The notes: a model not told the origin generated them from the letters alone. Shown: positions 33,077 through 49,617, numbered from the stretch's first letter. The stretch is DNA of 64,000 nucleotides from Variovorax boronicumulans (GCF_007677875.1 NZ_VEDO01000007.1:248001-312000), one strand, 5' to 3'. Translations and numbers: made by a program.

Positions 33077-33751
33077 TCAGTTCGGGAACATGCCTAGCAA
33101 CTCGGCACGCGAGCGCACGTTGAAGCCCAGGAAGACCGAAGACACGCAGTTCTTGACCGTGCCAATCGTGAGTCCCGTTTCGGTAGCGATGGCCTGGTTG
33201 TCCATGCCGGCCAGCAACAACTCCAGCACCTGCACCTGGCGCGGGCTCAGCCCCAGACCCTGGGCCGTGCGCAAAGCGGCCGCACCCGGCGCTGCACCCG
33301 GCGCTGCGCTCGGGGCCGGCGGCGGCGATGTCCCATCCGCATGCTGGCGCAGCACCTCGACCCAGGCGTCCATCGCGCCCGCATCGGCGGACTTGCTGAT
33401 GTAGGCGCTCGCGCCCAGGCGCAGCGCCTCCTCGCGGATGCGCAGGTCCTGCGCGCCGCTGAGCACGACCACGGGAACGCCGGGATGGTCGCGCCGCAGG
33501 ATGCGCAGGCCCGCAAAGCCCTTGGCATCGGGCAGTTGCAGGTCGAGCAGCACCAGGACGATGCGCCCCTGTGCCTGGGCCAGCAGCGCCAGGCCCTGCT
33601 CCAGCGTGCCGGCCTCCTCGACGGCGTATACGTCGGTGAACTGCTGCATGACCAGCGTGCGCACGCCCATGCGGACCAGCGCGTGGTCGTCGATCACGAG
33701 CAGGCGCTGCACACCGCCCTGGTCCAGGGGGTCCGTCACGGGAGCAGACAT
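33077..33751 (-). CDS. LuxR/NarL-type response regulator
   Basis: 224 residues: N-terminal receiver with [14 protein letters not shown] and phospho-acceptor Asp70 in VLLDLQLPD, a linker containing an Ala-Pro-Gly repeat encoded by a 12-nt tandem repeat near 33285-33308, and a C-terminal LuxR helix-turn-helix ([33 protein letters not shown]). The ATG at 33751 was preferred to 33784, which adds residues that are not family-like. Partner of the downstream hybrid kinase; divergent from dapC. Confidence 0.86.
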   Translation of the reverse strand: MSAPVTDPLDQGGVQRLLVIDDHALVRMGVRTLVMQQFTDVYAVEEAGTLEQGLALLAQAQGRIVLVLLDLQLPDAKGFAGLRILRRDHPGVPVVVLSGAQDLRIREEALRLGASAYISKSADAGAMDAWVEVLRQHADGTSPPPAPSAAPGAAPGAAALRTAQGLGLSPRQVQVLELLLAGMDNQAIATETGLTIGTVKNCVSSVFLGFNVRSRAELLGMFPN

Positions 33752-33854
33752 GGAGACATGCGCGGACCATACCAACAAGCCCAAGGGCTGGCCAGCGGCG
33801 CGTGCCTGGGTCGGTGACCGGGGTCACGGCTGCAGCGGCACCCAGGCGCACCCC

Positions 33855-33868
33855 GATAATCGCGCCCC
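33855..33868 (+). promoter_or_regulatory. -10 element of dapC, probably leaderless
   Basis: GATAAT at 33855-33860 ends exactly 8 nt before the dapC ATG at 33869, the same distance and hexamer as at map. No convincing -35 hexamer is seen at 16-18 bp. No Shine-Dalgarno sequence precedes the ATG. Confidence 0.5.
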
Positions 33869-35091
33869 ATGAATCCCCTGCTCGCCCGCCTGCAGCCCTA
33901 CCCGTTCGAACGGCTGCGCCAGTTGTTTGCCGGCGTCACGCCACCGCCCGGCCTGCGCCCCATCAGCCTGGGCATCGGCGAACCCAAGCACCCTACCCCG
34001 CCGTTCATCCAGGCCGCCCTGGCCGGCGACCTGCGCGAAGGCCTGGCCGGCTACCCGCCCACCGCGGGCACGCCCGAGCTGCGCGCCGCCTTCACAGGCT
34101 GGCTGCAGCGCCGCTATGGCCTCCGGCTGGAAGCTGCCACGCAAGTGCTGCCCGTCAACGGCTCGCGCGAAGCCTTGTTCTCCTTCGCGCAGACCATCGT
34201 CGACCCGACCCGGCCCGGCGCCACCGTGGTCTGCCCCAACCCGTTCTACCAGATCTACGAGGGCGCAGCCCTGCTGGCCGGCGCCGAGCCCTACTACGCG
34301 CCAAGCGACCCGCAGCGCAACTTCGCGGTCGATTGGGACAGCGTGCCCGAGGCGGTCTGGGCGCGCACCCAGCTGCTCTACGTCTGCTCGCCGGGCAACC
34401 CCACGGGCGCGGTCATGCCGCTGGACGAATGGCGCAAGCTGTTCGCCCTGTCCGACCGCCACGGCTTCGTGATCGCCTCGGACGAGTGCTACAGCGAGAT
34501 CTACTTCGGCGACACGCCGCCGCTGGGCGGCCTGGAGGCCGCGGCGCAACTGGGCCGCAGCGATCTGAGCAACATCGTGGCCTTCACGAGCCTGTCCAAG
34601 CGCAGCAACGTGCCGGGCATGCGTTCGGGCTTCGTCGCGGGCGACGCGGCGCTGATCCAGCAGTACCTGCTCTACCGCACCTACCACGGCAGCGCGATGA
34701 GTCCCGTGGTGCAGACCGCCTCCATCGCGGCCTGGAGCGACGAAGCCCATGTGGAGGCCAACCGCGCGCTGTACCGCGAGAAGTTCGCCGCTGTCACGCC
34801 GCTCCTGGCCGAAGTGATGGACGTGCGGCTGCCCGACGCCAGCTTCTACCTGTGGGCCGGCGTGCCGCTGCGCCCGGGCGAACCGGCCGAGGGCAGCGAT
34901 GCGCGCTTCGCCCGCGAACTGCTCGCTCAATACAATGTGACGGTCCTGCCCGGCAGCTATCTCGCCCGCGAAGCCGCGGGCTCCAATCCCGGCCAGGGTC
35001 GCGTGCGCATGGCCCTGGTGGCCGAGACCGCCGAATGCGTGGAAGCCGCGCAGCGCATCGTTCAATTCATCCATTCGAGACCGCAAACAGC

Positions 35092-35095
<4 letters not shown>
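33869..35095 (+). CDS. dapC: Succinyldiaminopimelate transaminase
   Basis: PLP-dependent class I/II aminotransferase of the lysine/DAP pathway, making N-succinyl-LL-diaminopimelate. The 408 residues include the start [20 protein letters not shown] and [13 protein letters not shown] seen in beta-proteobacterial Dap[11 protein letters not shown], and the PLP-binding Lys244 in [15 protein letters not shown]. First gene of an operon with dapD, pilU, dapE and prmB; its stop overlaps the dapD start (ATGA). Confidence 0.95.
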
Positions 35096-39111
<4,016 letters not shown>

Positions 39112-39114
39112 AAC

Positions 39115-39132
39115 GCTGCCCCGCGGGGCAGC
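39115..39132. terminator. Perfect 18-bp palindrome after prmB
   Basis: GCTGCCCCGCGGGGCAGC lies 3 bp past the prmB stop and 11 bp before the ABC-F start. It can form an 8-bp GC-rich hairpin, but the following bases (ATTGGTT) are a poor U-tract. It may reduce read-through from the DAP operon or be a protein site. Confidence 0.4.
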
Positions 39133-39143
39133 ATTGGTTCCCC

Positions 39144-41102
39144 ATGATCACCCTCAAGAACGTCGTCCTGCGCCGCGGGACCAAGGTGCTGCTGGACAGC
39201 GCCTCCACCGTCATCAACCCCGGCGAAAAGGTCGGCCTGGTCGGCCGCAACGGCGCCGGCAAGTCCAGCCTGTTCGCGCTGCTCAACGGCAGCCTGCACG
39301 AGGACGGTGGCGAATTCACGGTGCCGGCCCAGTGGCGCCTGGCCCAGGTGGCCCAGGACATGCCCGAGACCGACCAGGGCGCGACCGATTTCGTGGTCGA
39401 CGGCGACACCGTGCTGCTGGCCGCCCAGGCTGAGGTCGCGGCGGCCGAAGCCAGCGACGACGGCGAACGCATGGCCAACGCCTACATGGCGCTGCACGAT
39501 GCCGGCGCCCACGATGCGCGCGCGCGGGCGCAGGCGCTGATCCTGGGCCTGGGCTTCAAGACCACCGAGCTCGACAACCCGGTGGACAGCTTCTCGGGCG
39601 GCTGGCGCATGCGCCTGCAGCTGGCGCGGGCGCTGATGTGTCCCAGCGAGCTGATGCTGCTGGACGAACCCACCAACCACCTGGACCTGGACGCCCTCGT
39701 CTGGCTGGAAGCCTGGCTGCAGCGCTACACGGGCACGCTGCTCGTGATCAGCCACGACCGCGAATTCCTCGATGCGGTGACGGGCGTGACCATCCACATC
39801 GAGAACGCCAAGCTCAACCGCTACGGCGCCAACTACAGCAAGTTCGAGGACATGCGCGCCGAGCAGATGGAGCTGCAGCAGGCCTCCTACGCCAAGCAGC
39901 AGGAAAAGATCGCCCATCTGCAGAAGTTCATCGACCGCTTCAAGGCCAAGGCCAGCAAGGCCAAGCAGGCGCAGAGCCGGGTCAAGGCGCTGGCCCGCAT
40001 GGAGCGCGTCGCACCGCTGCTGGCCGAGGCGGAGTTCAGCTTCGAGTTCAAGGAGCCGGCCAACCTGCCCAACCCCATGCTGGCCTTGCAGGACGCGAGC
40101 TTCGGCTACCCGGGTACCGACGGGGCGGCGCCCACCGTCATCGTGCGCGATGTGAGCAAGTCGGTGCTGGCCGGCCAGCGCATCGGCATCCTGGGCGCGA
40201 ACGGCCAGGGCAAGTCCACCGTGGTCAAGACCATCGCGCGGGCGCTCGCGCCTGTCGCGGGCGAGATCACCGAGGGCAAGGGCCTGAACATCGGCTACTT
40301 CGCGCAGCAGGAGTTGGACGTGCTGCGCCCGGCTGACAACCCGCTCGAGCACATGATCCAGCTCGCGCGCGAATGCACGGCGGCCGGCAAGCTCGCCGGC
40401 CAGTCCACGCGCGAGCAGGACCTGCGCGGCTTCCTGGGCGGCTTCAACTTCAGTGGCGACATGGTCAAGCAGGCCGTGGGCAGCATGAGCGGCGGCGAGA
40501 AAGCGCGCCTGGTGCTGTGCATGCTGGTCTGGCAGCGTCCCAACCTGCTGCTGATGGACGAGCCGACCAACCACCTGGACCTGGCAACGCGCGAGGCCTT
40601 GTCGATCGCGCTCAATGAATTCGAAGGCACGGTCATGCTGGTCAGCCACGACCGGGCCTTGCTGCGCGCGGTCTGCGACGAGTTCTGGTTGGTCGCACGC
40701 GGCGGCGTCAGCCCCTTCGACGGCGACCTGGACGACTACCAGCGCTACCTGCTCGACGAAGCCAAGCGCCAGCGCGAGGCGCTCAAGGCCGCCCCCACAC
40801 CAGCCGCTGCTGCGCCGGCTGCCGCGCCCGCCCCGGCTTCGGCGGCACAGCGCAAGCAGGACGCGCAGCGCCGCCAGGAGCAGGCCGAACGGCTGCGCCC
40901 GCTCAAGAAGCAGATCGAGAAGCTCGACCGCAGCATGGCCGCGCTGGGCGAGGAGAAGGCCGCGCTCGAGCAACGCCTCATGCAGGCACTGGCACCGGCC
41001 GAGATGGCCGAGGCTGGCCGCCGGCTCAAGCTGGTGGGCGACCAGCTGGCCGCGCAGGAGGAAGAGTGGCTGAGCCTGTCGGAGCAGCTGGAAACTTCCT
41101 GA
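39144..41102 (+). CDS. ABC-F family ATP-binding protein (YheS-like)
   Basis: Soluble duplicated ATPase without membrane domain; ABC-F proteins act on ribosomes to modulate translation. 652 residues: first ATPase (Walker A GRNGAGKSS, signature SGGWRMRL, LLDEPTNHLD), charged linker (~residues 240-320, FIDRFKAKASKAKQAQSR), second ATPase (GANGQGKST, SGGEKARL, LMDEPTNHLD) and a C-terminal Ala/Pro spacer with a coiled coil. The overall layout resembles YheS. ATG 39144 gives MITLKNVVLRRG, typical for the group; the open frame upstream is not homologous. Confidence 0.9.
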   Translation: MITLKNVVLRRGTKVLLDSASTVINPGEKVGLVGRNGAGKSSLFALLNGSLHEDGGEFTVPAQWRLAQVAQDMPETDQGATDFVVDGDTVLLAAQAEVAAAEASDDGERMANAYMALHDAGAHDARARAQALILGLGFKTTELDNPVDSFSGGWRMRLQLARALMCPSELMLLDEPTNHLDLDALVWLEAWLQRYTGTLLVISHDREFLDAVTGVTIHIENAKLNRYGANYSKFEDMRAEQMELQQASYAKQQEKIAHLQKFIDRFKAKASKAKQAQSRVKALARMERVAPLLAEAEFSFEFKEPANLPNPMLALQDASFGYPGTDGAAPTVIVRDVSKSVLAGQRIGILGANGQGKSTVVKTIARALAPVAGEITEGKGLNIGYFAQQELDVLRPADNPLEHMIQLARECTAAGKLAGQSTREQDLRGFLGGFNFSGDMVKQAVGSMSGGEKARLVLCMLVWQRPNLLLMDEPTNHLDLATREALSIALNEFEGTVMLVSHDRALLRAVCDEFWLVARGGVSPFDGDLDDYQRYLLDEAKRQREALKAAPTPAAAAPAAAPAPASAAQRKQDAQRRQEQAERLRPLKKQIEKLDRSMAALGEEKAALEQRLMQALAPAEMAEAGRRLKLVGDQLAAQEEEWLSLSEQLETS

Positions 41103-41162
41103 CAAGGCCGTGCCGGGCGCTTGGGTTACATTGACCCGACCTCAACTCGCTTTGCATACACC

Positions 41163-41411
41163 ATGTTCTCTTTGATCGGCACCATCATCGTTGGCTTTAT
41201 CGTGGGTCTGCTGGCCCGTGCGCTCAAGCCGGGCGATGACAAGCTGGGCCTCGTCATGACGTCCATCCTGGGCATCGCCGGCTCCCTCCTTGCGGGCTGG
41301 GCCGGTCAGCAGATGGGCTGGTACGCGCCCGGCGCGCCGGCGGGCTGGATCGCCTCCATCGTCGGCGCCATCGTGCTGCTGGTGATCTACGGCTTGGTGA
41401 AGAGCAAGTAG
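41163..41411 (+). CDS. GlsB/YeaQ/YmgE-family small membrane protein
   Basis: 82 residues with three hydrophobic segments and the family pattern GTIIVGFIVGLLARALKPG...GWIASIVGAIVLLVIYGLV. Transglycosylase-associated / stress-response family of inner-membrane proteins with no settled biochemical role. ATG 41163 gives the conserved MFSLIGTIIVG start; a longer frame from 41121 is not supported. TTGACC at 41131-41136 may be a -35 element. Confidence 0.88.
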   Translation: MFSLIGTIIVGFIVGLLARALKPGDDKLGLVMTSILGIAGSLLAGWAGQQMGWYAPGAPAGWIASIVGAIVLLVIYGLVKSK

Positions 41412-41414
41412 CCA

Positions 41415-41945
41415 ATGGGAACCGCGCTCGAACTGGCCCAGGGCGACGCGCGGCTCGTCGAGGCGGTCCGGCGCGGGCGGCGCCTGCTGCATGGCAAGGC
41501 CATGGTGGCGGCTGCAGCCAGCGCCGTGCCCGTGCCGGGCCTGGACTGGGCCGTGGACGCAGCCGTGCTGTCGCGGCTCATCCCGGCCGTGAGCGCAGAG
41601 TTCGGTCTCACGCCCGAGCAGATCGCACGGCTGGAGCCGCGCCAGCGTGACCAGGTGCAAAAGGCCGTCAACATGGTGGGCTCGGTGCTGATCGGCAAGT
41701 TCATCACGCGCGACCTCGTGCTGCGCGCCGCCGCTGCCGTGGGCATGCGGCTCACGGCCAAGCAGGCCGCCAAGTACGTGCCCTTCGCCGGCCAGGCCCT
41801 GTCGGCCCTGGTGGGCTACAGCGCGATCCGATTCCTCGGCGAGGAACACCTCAAGGACTGCGTGCGCGTGGCACGCGAGGCCCGGCTCGCGCTGCCCGAG
41901 CCGCCGCCACGCAAGCGGCTGATGCTGCTGCCCGGCCGCGCCTGA
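41415..41945 (+). CDS. Conserved hypothetical protein, DUF697/YcjF-like
   Basis: 176 residues, starts 3 bp after the YeaQ-like gene and is probably cotranscribed. Contains AAAASAVPVPGLDWAVDAAV and a second amphipathic or hydrophobic block (VPFAGQALSALVGYSAIRFLG), a pattern seen in DUF697-type membrane-associated proteins; a C-terminal basic proline-rich tail (PEPPPRKRLM) follows. No enzyme motif is seen. The family link is tentative. Confidence 0.68.
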   Translation: MGTALELAQGDARLVEAVRRGRRLLHGKAMVAAAASAVPVPGLDWAVDAAVLSRLIPAVSAEFGLTPEQIARLEPRQRDQVQKAVNMVGSVLIGKFITRDLVLRAAAAVGMRLTAKQAAKYVPFAGQALSALVGYSAIRFLGEEHLKDCVRVAREARLALPEPPPRKRLMLLPGRA

Positions 41946-41957
41946 ACGGCGTACGCC

Positions 41958-42458
41958 TCAGTGCCGGAAGGGCTTGAGGTCCAGCAGGATGGTGATGCTC
42001 TGGCGACCGCCTTCGGTGTGCGTCACGATGCGGGCGCCGCACTGGCTGGTCTGGCCCGGCCGGCTCTCGTAAGCCAATCGCCGCTGGAAGCGCGAGGCAT
42101 CGCCGTCGGACAGGAAGCCCACGCGGTGGTCGCCCACGCGCACCTCGACGCGGCCACCCACCTCCTTGGCCGCGTGCAGGGTCGCCATGCACATGGGGCC
42201 GAGTTGCGCCAGCGCCGCCTGCAGCACGGCCCGGTGGCGCTCGGTGTCGATGACAGGGAAGTCGAAGCGGCCCAGCGCCTGCCAGTGGTACAGCTCGGCG
42301 GCCTCTTGGGCATGGCCGCCGGTGCTGCCGCCGAAGTCCGACACGGCCAGCGCGTACGCATCGTCCGGCGCAGCCGGCCGCGCGCGGGCCAGGCGCCACA
42401 GCACGACCACCGCGCAAACGCCGACCAGGACCACGACCCATTCAGACATCGACCCCAT
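41958..42458 (-). CDS. Hypothetical membrane-anchored protein with HIRAN-like core
   Basis: 166 residues. One N-terminal membrane helix (EWVVVLVGVCAVVVLWRLA), then a soluble domain. The stretch VEVRVGDHRVGFLSDGDASR resembles the V-x-VGYL-x-x-DA core found in HIRAN-type domains, but the match is short. ATG 42458 was chosen because a GGGAGGAGGG site lies just upstream; ATG at 42449 or 42479 are alternatives. Converges on the DUF697-like gene with 12 bp between stops. Confidence 0.62.
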   Translation of the reverse strand: MGSMSEWVVVLVGVCAVVVLWRLARARPAAPDDAYALAVSDFGGSTGGHAQEAAELYHWQALGRFDFPVIDTERHRAVLQAALAQLGPMCMATLHAAKEVGGRVEVRVGDHRVGFLSDGDASRFQRRLAYESRPGQTSQCGARIVTHTEGGRQSITILLDLKPFRH

Positions 42459-42583
42459 CGACCCTCCTCCCGACGCCATGCCCGCCTTCGCGCCGCCCTT
42501 GCGAATCGCAGCGCAGCAAAGCTGCGGGTTTTACCGGATCAAGGCCGGCCCGCGCAAGGCCGTTGGTCAGGCCCCGCTGCCGC

Positions 42584-44548
<1,965 letters not shown>

Positions 44549-44719
44549 CTCGTCTCCTGGTGCACGATGCAGATGGATGGGACGGGCGATTGCATCACAT
44601 CGCCCGCCGCACTGGCCGCAAGCATCCCTGAGGAACATTGCAGGACCGTGCCCCAAACTTAACAAATGTTTGCACCCTGGCTGGGGACCGTTGCAGGCGT
44701 TACGCTCGCGCCGACGACC

Positions 44720-46696
44720 ATGCCCACCCACGATCCGTCTCCCGATGCGCAGGCCCCGCTCGCGCGCTACCTGACGCTGCAAGCCGGCTTGGACCTGCTG
44801 GACCGCGGCCTGTCCATCTTCGACCGCGACCTGCGGCTCGTGGCCTGGAACCGTGCCTACCTCAAGCTGCTCGACTTCCCCGAGTCCATGGGCTATGTGG
44901 GCGCACCGTTCGAAAGCTTCATCGACTACAACGCCCAGCGCGGCGAATACGGCCCAGGCAACGCCGCTGCGCTTGTGGCCGAGCGCGTGGCCGCTGCACG
45001 CGCTTTCCGGGCGCACGAGATCGAGCGCACGCGGCCGGGCGGCCAGGTGCTGCGCATCCGCGGCGAGCCCGTGCCCGGCCATGGCTTCGTGACCCTGTAC
45101 TCCGATGTCACGGCCGAGCGCCGCGCTGAGGCCACGATCCGTGCCCACACCGAGGAGCTCGAAGCCCGCGTGGCCGCGCGCACGGCCGAGCTGCAGCGCA
45201 GCGAACAGCGGGTGCGCCTGGTCATGGACTCCATCCCGGCGGCCGTGGGGTTCTTCGATGCCGGCCGCACCTACCGCTACCTGAACCGCGCCTACCACGA
45301 CTGGTTCCACGTCGACACCACGGCGCCGCATCGGGTGAGCGCCCGCGCCTTCCTCGGCGATGCGGTCTATGCAGGCGTGCGGCCGCGCGTGCTGCGCGCG
45401 CTGCGCGGCCAGGCCCAGACCTTCGAGTACGAGCTGCAGACCGCCCACGGCGAGCGCCGCATCGTGCGCACTTCCCTGGTTCCCGAACGCGCCGGCGACA
45501 GCAGCGTGAGCGGCTGCTTCGAGCTCACCTTCGACATCACCGAGGAGCGGCGTGCGCAGGTGCTGCTCGCGCGGGCGCACAAGCTCGAGTCGCTGACGCA
45601 CCTGACGGGCGGGCTCGCGCACGATTTCAACAACATCCTGACCGTGGTCATCGGAAACCTGGACGCGCTCGCGCGCAGCCAGCCCGAGGATGCCGCCACG
45701 CAGGAGTATGTGCTGCCCGCGCTGGGCGCGGCGCGGCGCGGCGCGGACCTGGTCAAGGGCCTCATGAGCTTCGCGCGGCGCCAGCCACTGGAAGCGCACT
45801 CGGTCAGCGTCGGCGCTCTGCTCGCCACGGTGGCCGGCCTCGTGCGCCGTGTGTTGCCCGAGGCCCTGCAGTTGGAGATCGACGCCGGCAGCGAACCGCT
45901 GTGGACCTGGATCGACCCCACGCTGCTCGAGCAGGCCCTGATCAACATGGTGCTCAACGCGCGCGACGCCTGCGCGTCCAAGGGGGCGCAGGCCCGCATC
46001 GTGCTGCGTGCCTGCGCCACGCGCATCGACGCCGCCGCGGCGGCGCCGCTCCAGCTCTCGCCCGGCGACGCCATCCGCATCGACGTGCAGGACAACGGCG
46101 TGGGCATGGACGCCCACACGCTGGCCCACCTGTTCGAGCCCTTCTTCACGACCAAGCGCGGCGGCCGCGGCACCGGCCTGGGCATGGCCGTCGTCTACGG
46201 CTTCATCAAGCAGTCCGGCGGCGCGGTGGACGTGCGGAGCGCGCCGGGCGAAGGCACGACGGTGTCGGTCTGGCTACCGGCCGCACAGGCGCCGGCCGAA
46301 GCGCCGCGCCGGGCGCAACCGGCCGCGCGCGCCGCACCGCGCCAGCGCGGCCTGGCCCTGCTGGTGGACGATGACGCCCAGGTGCGCCGCGTGGTCCGGC
46401 GCAACCTGCTGGAGCTGGGCTACGTGGTGCTGGAGGCCGAGCAACTGGCCGAGGCGCGCAAGCTGCTGACGGCCACCCCCGACATCGCGCTGGTGCTGAC
46501 CGACCTCGTGATGGCCGGCCCGCTGGACGGCGTTCAGCTGGCCCGCGCCGCGCGCGAGGGCCACCACGCGAAATCCGTGGTCATCATGACCGGCAACGTG
46601 CCCGACGACTGGCCACGCGACGCTGGCAGCCCGCTGCTGCGCAAGCCCTTCACGACAGAACAACTCGCAGCCGCCATAGCGCAGGGGACGACATGA
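44720..46696 (+). CDS. PAS-domain hybrid histidine kinase with receiver, acetate-locus associated
   Basis: 658 residues from ATG 44720 (an alternative ATG at 44666 adds 18). Domain order: PAS_7-type domain ([32 protein letters not shown]), short coiled coil, second PAS, HisKA with His301 in [19 protein letters not shown], HATPase ([20 protein letters not shown]), and a C-terminal receiver with Asp595 in [11 protein letters not shown]. No membrane helices, so cytoplasmic. The PAS_7 type is the one found in symporter-fused kinases (CrbS/MxtR) that switch on acs elsewhere; here the symporter domain is absent but actP is close by. Overlaps the regulator gene by ATGA. Confidence 0.85.
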   Translation: MPTHDPSPDAQAPLARYLTLQAGLDLLDRGLSIFDRDLRLVAWNRAYLKLLDFPESMGYVGAPFESFIDYNAQRGEYGPGNAAALVAERVAAARAFRAHEIERTRPGGQVLRIRGEPVPGHGFVTLYSDVTAERRAEATIRAHTEELEARVAARTAELQRSEQRVRLVMDSIPAAVGFFDAGRTYRYLNRAYHDWFHVDTTAPHRVSARAFLGDAVYAGVRPRVLRALRGQAQTFEYELQTAHGERRIVRTSLVPERAGDSSVSGCFELTFDITEERRAQVLLARAHKLESLTHLTGGLAHDFNNILTVVIGNLDALARSQPEDAATQEYVLPALGAARRGADLVKGLMSFARRQPLEAHSVSVGALLATVAGLVRRVLPEALQLEIDAGSEPLWTWIDPTLLEQALINMVLNARDACASKGAQARIVLRACATRIDAAAAAPLQLSPGDAIRIDVQDNGVGMDAHTLAHLFEPFFTTKRGGRGTGLGMAVVYGFIKQSGGAVDVRSAPGEGTTVSVWLPAAQAPAEAPRRAQPAARAAPRQRGLALLVDDDAQVRRVVRRNLLELGYVVLEAEQLAEARKLLTATPDIALVLTDLVMAGPLDGVQLARAAREGHHAKSVVIMTGNVPDDWPRDAGSPLLRKPFTTEQLAAAIAQGTT

Positions 46697-47436
46697 GTGC
46701 AGAGACACACCGCGCCGGCAACGATGCCAGCGCCCCGCCCGCCCTGGTCTACGTGATCGAGGACGATGCCGATGTGGCCCGGCTCGTGCTGATGGCGCTG
46801 CGCGATTTCGGCTTCGCCTGCGAGGTCTTCGCCACCGGCGGCGCCGTGCTGCGCCGGCTGCAGTACGAAAAGCCCGACCTGTGCATCGTCGATCTGGGCC
46901 TGCCCGACATGGACGGCCTGGACCTCATGCGCCGCATCGCCGCGGCCTCCAGCGCGGGCGTGCTGATTCTGACCGGCCGCGGCCACACGGCCGACCGCGT
47001 GATGGGTCTGGAGCTCGGCGGGGACGACTACGTGACCAAGCCCTTCGAGTCGCGCGAACTCGTCGCCCGCGTGCGCAGCATCCTGCGCCGGCGCAGCGCG
47101 GCAGCCGGCAGCGCGCCCGGCCAGCGCCGTTACGCCAGCTTCCTCGGCTGGCGCATCGACTGCGCAGCCAACGTGCTGCGCGCGCCAGACGGCAGCGAGC
47201 ACCTGCTGGGCACGGCCGAGACCCAGGTGCTGCGCTGCTTCGTCGAGCGGCCGCACCAGATCCTCACGCGCGAGCAGCTCATGGGCGAGCGCGACCTCTC
47301 GCCCACCGACCGCAGCATCGACGTACGCATCTCGCGCCTGCGCAAAAAGATCGAGCCGGACCCGCACGAGCCCGCCATCATCAAGACGGTCTACGGCGCG
47401 GGCTACCTGTTCGCAGCCGACGTCAGCTGGGAGTAA
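46693..47436 (+). CDS. OmpR-type response regulator
   Basis: 247 residues: receiver with VYVIEDDADVARL, phospho-acceptor Asp67 in CIVDLGLPDMDG, TGRG and TKPFE; C-terminal winged helix with QILTREQLMGERDLSPTDRS and DVRISRLRKKIEPDP. Start ATG overlaps the kinase stop, so it is the likely partner. Because the pair sits between acs and the DUF485-actP genes, these are the most likely targets. The CrbR partner of CrbS in other bacteria is LuxR-type, so this would be a different output domain. Confidence 0.88.
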   Translation: MSAETHRAGNDASAPPALVYVIEDDADVARLVLMALRDFGFACEVFATGGAVLRRLQYEKPDLCIVDLGLPDMDGLDLMRRIAAASSAGVLILTGRGHTADRVMGLELGGDDYVTKPFESRELVARVRSILRRRSAAAGSAPGQRRYASFLGWRIDCAANVLRAPDGSEHLLGTAETQVLRCFVERPHQILTREQLMGERDLSPTDRSIDVRISRLRKKIEPDPHEPAIIKTVYGAGYLFAADVSWE

Positions 47437-47551
47437 GTCAGCCGGATGTCAGCGCGATCTCGCAACCCGGTATGACGAATGGTTGCGCCGCCACCGCAAG
47501 CGCGTGTGCCCGGCGGAAGATTCGCTCCAGGAACACTACCTGGAGACAAGC

Positions 47552-47869
47552 ATGGCCAAGGACCCCGCGGATGTGGTGCAACGCATCCAGACGCATCCCG
47601 ACTACCAGGCGCTGCGGCGCCAACGCAACCGCTTCGGCTGGACATTGACGGTCCTGATGCTGGTCGTCTATTACGGCTACATCGGGCTCATCGCCTTCGA
47701 CAAACCCTTTCTGGCCCAACCCGTGGGCAGCGGCGTCACCAGCATCGGCATCCCGATCGGCCTGGGCGTCATCGTGTTCACCATCGGCATCACGCTGCTC
47801 TACATCCGGCGCGCCAACAGTGCCTACGACCGCGCGACCGCCAAGATTCTGAAGGACGCCACGCAATGA
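47552..47869 (+). CDS. DUF485 membrane protein, acetate-permease partner
   Basis: 105 residues with two membrane helices ([20 protein letters not shown] and [20 protein letters not shown]) and the cytoplasmic start [19 protein letters not shown] typical of DUF485 (YjcH). Encoded with actP throughout proteobacteria; its exact role is unknown, presumably with the permease. GGAGAC precedes ATG 47552, and the stop overlaps actP (ATGA). Confidence 0.9.
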   Translation: MAKDPADVVQRIQTHPDYQALRRQRNRFGWTLTVLMLVVYYGYIGLIAFDKPFLAQPVGSGVTSIGIPIGLGVIVFTIGITLLYIRRANSAYDRATAKILKDATQ

Positions 47870-49593
47870 ACCCGCGCTTCAACACCTTCGTCGCGCTGAC
47901 GCTGGCCGCGGCCTGCGGCCTGGCCCAGGCCGCCGGCGGCGACGTCGGCCAGGTCGCCAAACAGCCGACCAACTGGATCGCGATCGGCATGTTCTCGGTC
48001 TTCGTGCTGGCCACGCTCTACATCACCAAATGGGCCGCCGGCCGCACCAAGTCGGCCGCCGACTTCTACACCGCGGGCGGCGGCATCACGGGCTTTCAGA
48101 ACGGCCTGGCGATCGCGGGCGACTACATGTCGGCCGCCTCGTTCCTGGGCATCTCGGCAGCCGTGATGGCGACCGGCTACGACGGCCTGATCTATGCGAT
48201 CGGCTTCCTGGTCGGCTGGCCCATCCTGACCTTCCTGATGGCCGAGCGGCTGCGCAACCTGGGCAAGTTCACCTTCGCCGACGTGGCCGGCTACCGCTTC
48301 CAGGCCGGACCGATCCGCGCCTTCGCGGCCTCAGGCACGCTGGTGGTCGTCGCCTTCTACCTGATCGCGCAGATGGTCGGCGCGGGCCAGCTCATCAAGC
48401 TGCTGTTCGGCCTGGACTATTGGGTGGCCGTGGTCATCGTGGGTGTGCTCATGATGGTCTACGTGCTGTTCGGCGGCATGACGGCCACGACCTGGGTGCA
48501 GATCATCAAGGCCGTGCTGCTGCTGTCCGGCGTGAGCTTCATGGCCGTGATGGTGCTGGCGCAATTCGGTTTCTCGCCCGAGGCGCTGTTCGCAAAGTCG
48601 GTCGAGGTGCGCACACAGATCGCCGCCAACACCGGCAAGACGCCGCAGGAGGCGGCCTCCATCGGCCTGTCCATCATGGGGCCGGGAGGCTTCGTGAAGG
48701 ACCCGATCTCGGCGATCTCCTTCGGCATGGCGCTGATGTTCGGCACGGCCGGGCTGCCGCACATCCTGATGCGCTTTTTCACCGTGCCGGACGCCAAGGA
48801 AGCGCGCAAGTCGGTCGGCTGGGCCACAGTCTGGATCGGCTACTTCTACCTGCTGATCTTCATCATCGGCTTCGGCGCCATCACGCTGGTGCTGACCAAC
48901 CCCGAGTTCGCCAACACGGTGACGGGCGTCATCCACGGCGGTGCCGGTGCCTCCAACATGGCGGCCGTGCTGGTGGCCAAATCGGTGGGCGGCAACGTGT
49001 TCTACGGCTTCATCTCGGCCGTGGCCTTCGCCACCATCCTCGCGGTGGTGGCCGGGCTCACGCTGTCCGGCGCATCGGCCGTCTCGCACGACATCTACGC
49101 CACCCTGATCAAGCACGGCAAGGCCGACAGCGCCTCGGAGTTGCGCGTCTCGCGCATCACCACCGTGGCGCTGGGCGTCGTGGCCGTGGTGCTGGGCATC
49201 GCGTTCGAAAAGCAGAACATCGCCTTCATGGTCTCGCTGGCCTTCGCGGTGGCGGCCTCGGCCAACTTCCCGGTGCTGTTCCTGTCGATTCTCTGGAAGG
49301 ACTGCACGACGCGCGGCGCGGTGATCGGCGGCTTCCTGGGGCTCGTCTCCTCCGTGGCGCTGACGGTGCTGTCGCCCTCGGTCTGGGAGGCCACGCTGGG
49401 CCACCCGGCCGGCTCGGCGCCCTTCCCCTACGCCTCGCCCGCGCTGTTCTCGATGACCATCGGTTTCATCGGCATCTGGCTGTTCTCGGTGCTCGACAAG
49501 AGTCGGCAGGCCGAGAAGGAACGCGCGCTGTTCGCAGCGCAGCAGGTGCGTTCTGAAACGGGGCTGGGGGCCTCGGCGGCATCGGCGCACTGA
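47866..49593 (+). CDS. actP: Cation/acetate symporter
   Basis: Sodium:solute symporter (SLC5) that imports acetate and other short-chain carboxylates. 575 residues: cleavable leader (AAACGLAQA), about 13 membrane helices, and family motifs [31 protein letters not shown] and [20 protein letters not shown] 47866 overlaps the DUF485 stop. Works with acs: uptake followed by activation. Confidence 0.95.
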   Translation: MNPRFNTFVALTLAAACGLAQAAGGDVGQVAKQPTNWIAIGMFSVFVLATLYITKWAAGRTKSAADFYTAGGGITGFQNGLAIAGDYMSAASFLGISAAVMATGYDGLIYAIGFLVGWPILTFLMAERLRNLGKFTFADVAGYRFQAGPIRAFAASGTLVVVAFYLIAQMVGAGQLIKLLFGLDYWVAVVIVGVLMMVYVLFGGMTATTWVQIIKAVLLLSGVSFMAVMVLAQFGFSPEALFAKSVEVRTQIAANTGKTPQEAASIGLSIMGPGGFVKDPISAISFGMALMFGTAGLPHILMRFFTVPDAKEARKSVGWATVWIGYFYLLIFIIGFGAITLVLTNPEFANTVTGVIHGGAGASNMAAVLVAKSVGGNVFYGFISAVAFATILAVVAGLTLSGASAVSHDIYATLIKHGKADSASELRVSRITTVALGVVAVVLGIAFEKQNIAFMVSLAFAVAASANFPVLFLSILWKDCTTRGAVIGGFLGLVSSVALTVLSPSVWEATLGHPAGSAPFPYASPALFSMTIGFIGIWLFSVLDKSRQAEKERALFAAQQVRSETGLGASAASAH

Positions 49594-49617
49594 CCGGACC
49601 CCTGCTCCTTGCCCGGA

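Noticed and set aside
41131..41162. Leaderless promoter for the YeeQ-like gene (TTGACC, then GCATAC).
   Set aside because: The -10 candidate ends only 3 nt before the ATG, so transcription would begin inside the coding sequence.
44637..44658. Sigma-54-like element upstream of acs on the minus strand (GGGGCACGGTCCTGCAA).
   Set aside because: The GG and GC are separated by 9 nt instead of the required 10 when aligned on GGCAC, and sigma-54 tolerates spacing changes poorly.
47526..47544. TCCAGG...CCTGGA inverted repeat just before the DUF485 gene.
   Set aside because: It is short and contains the ribosome-binding site; no evidence that it is an operator rather than chance in GC-rich DNA.
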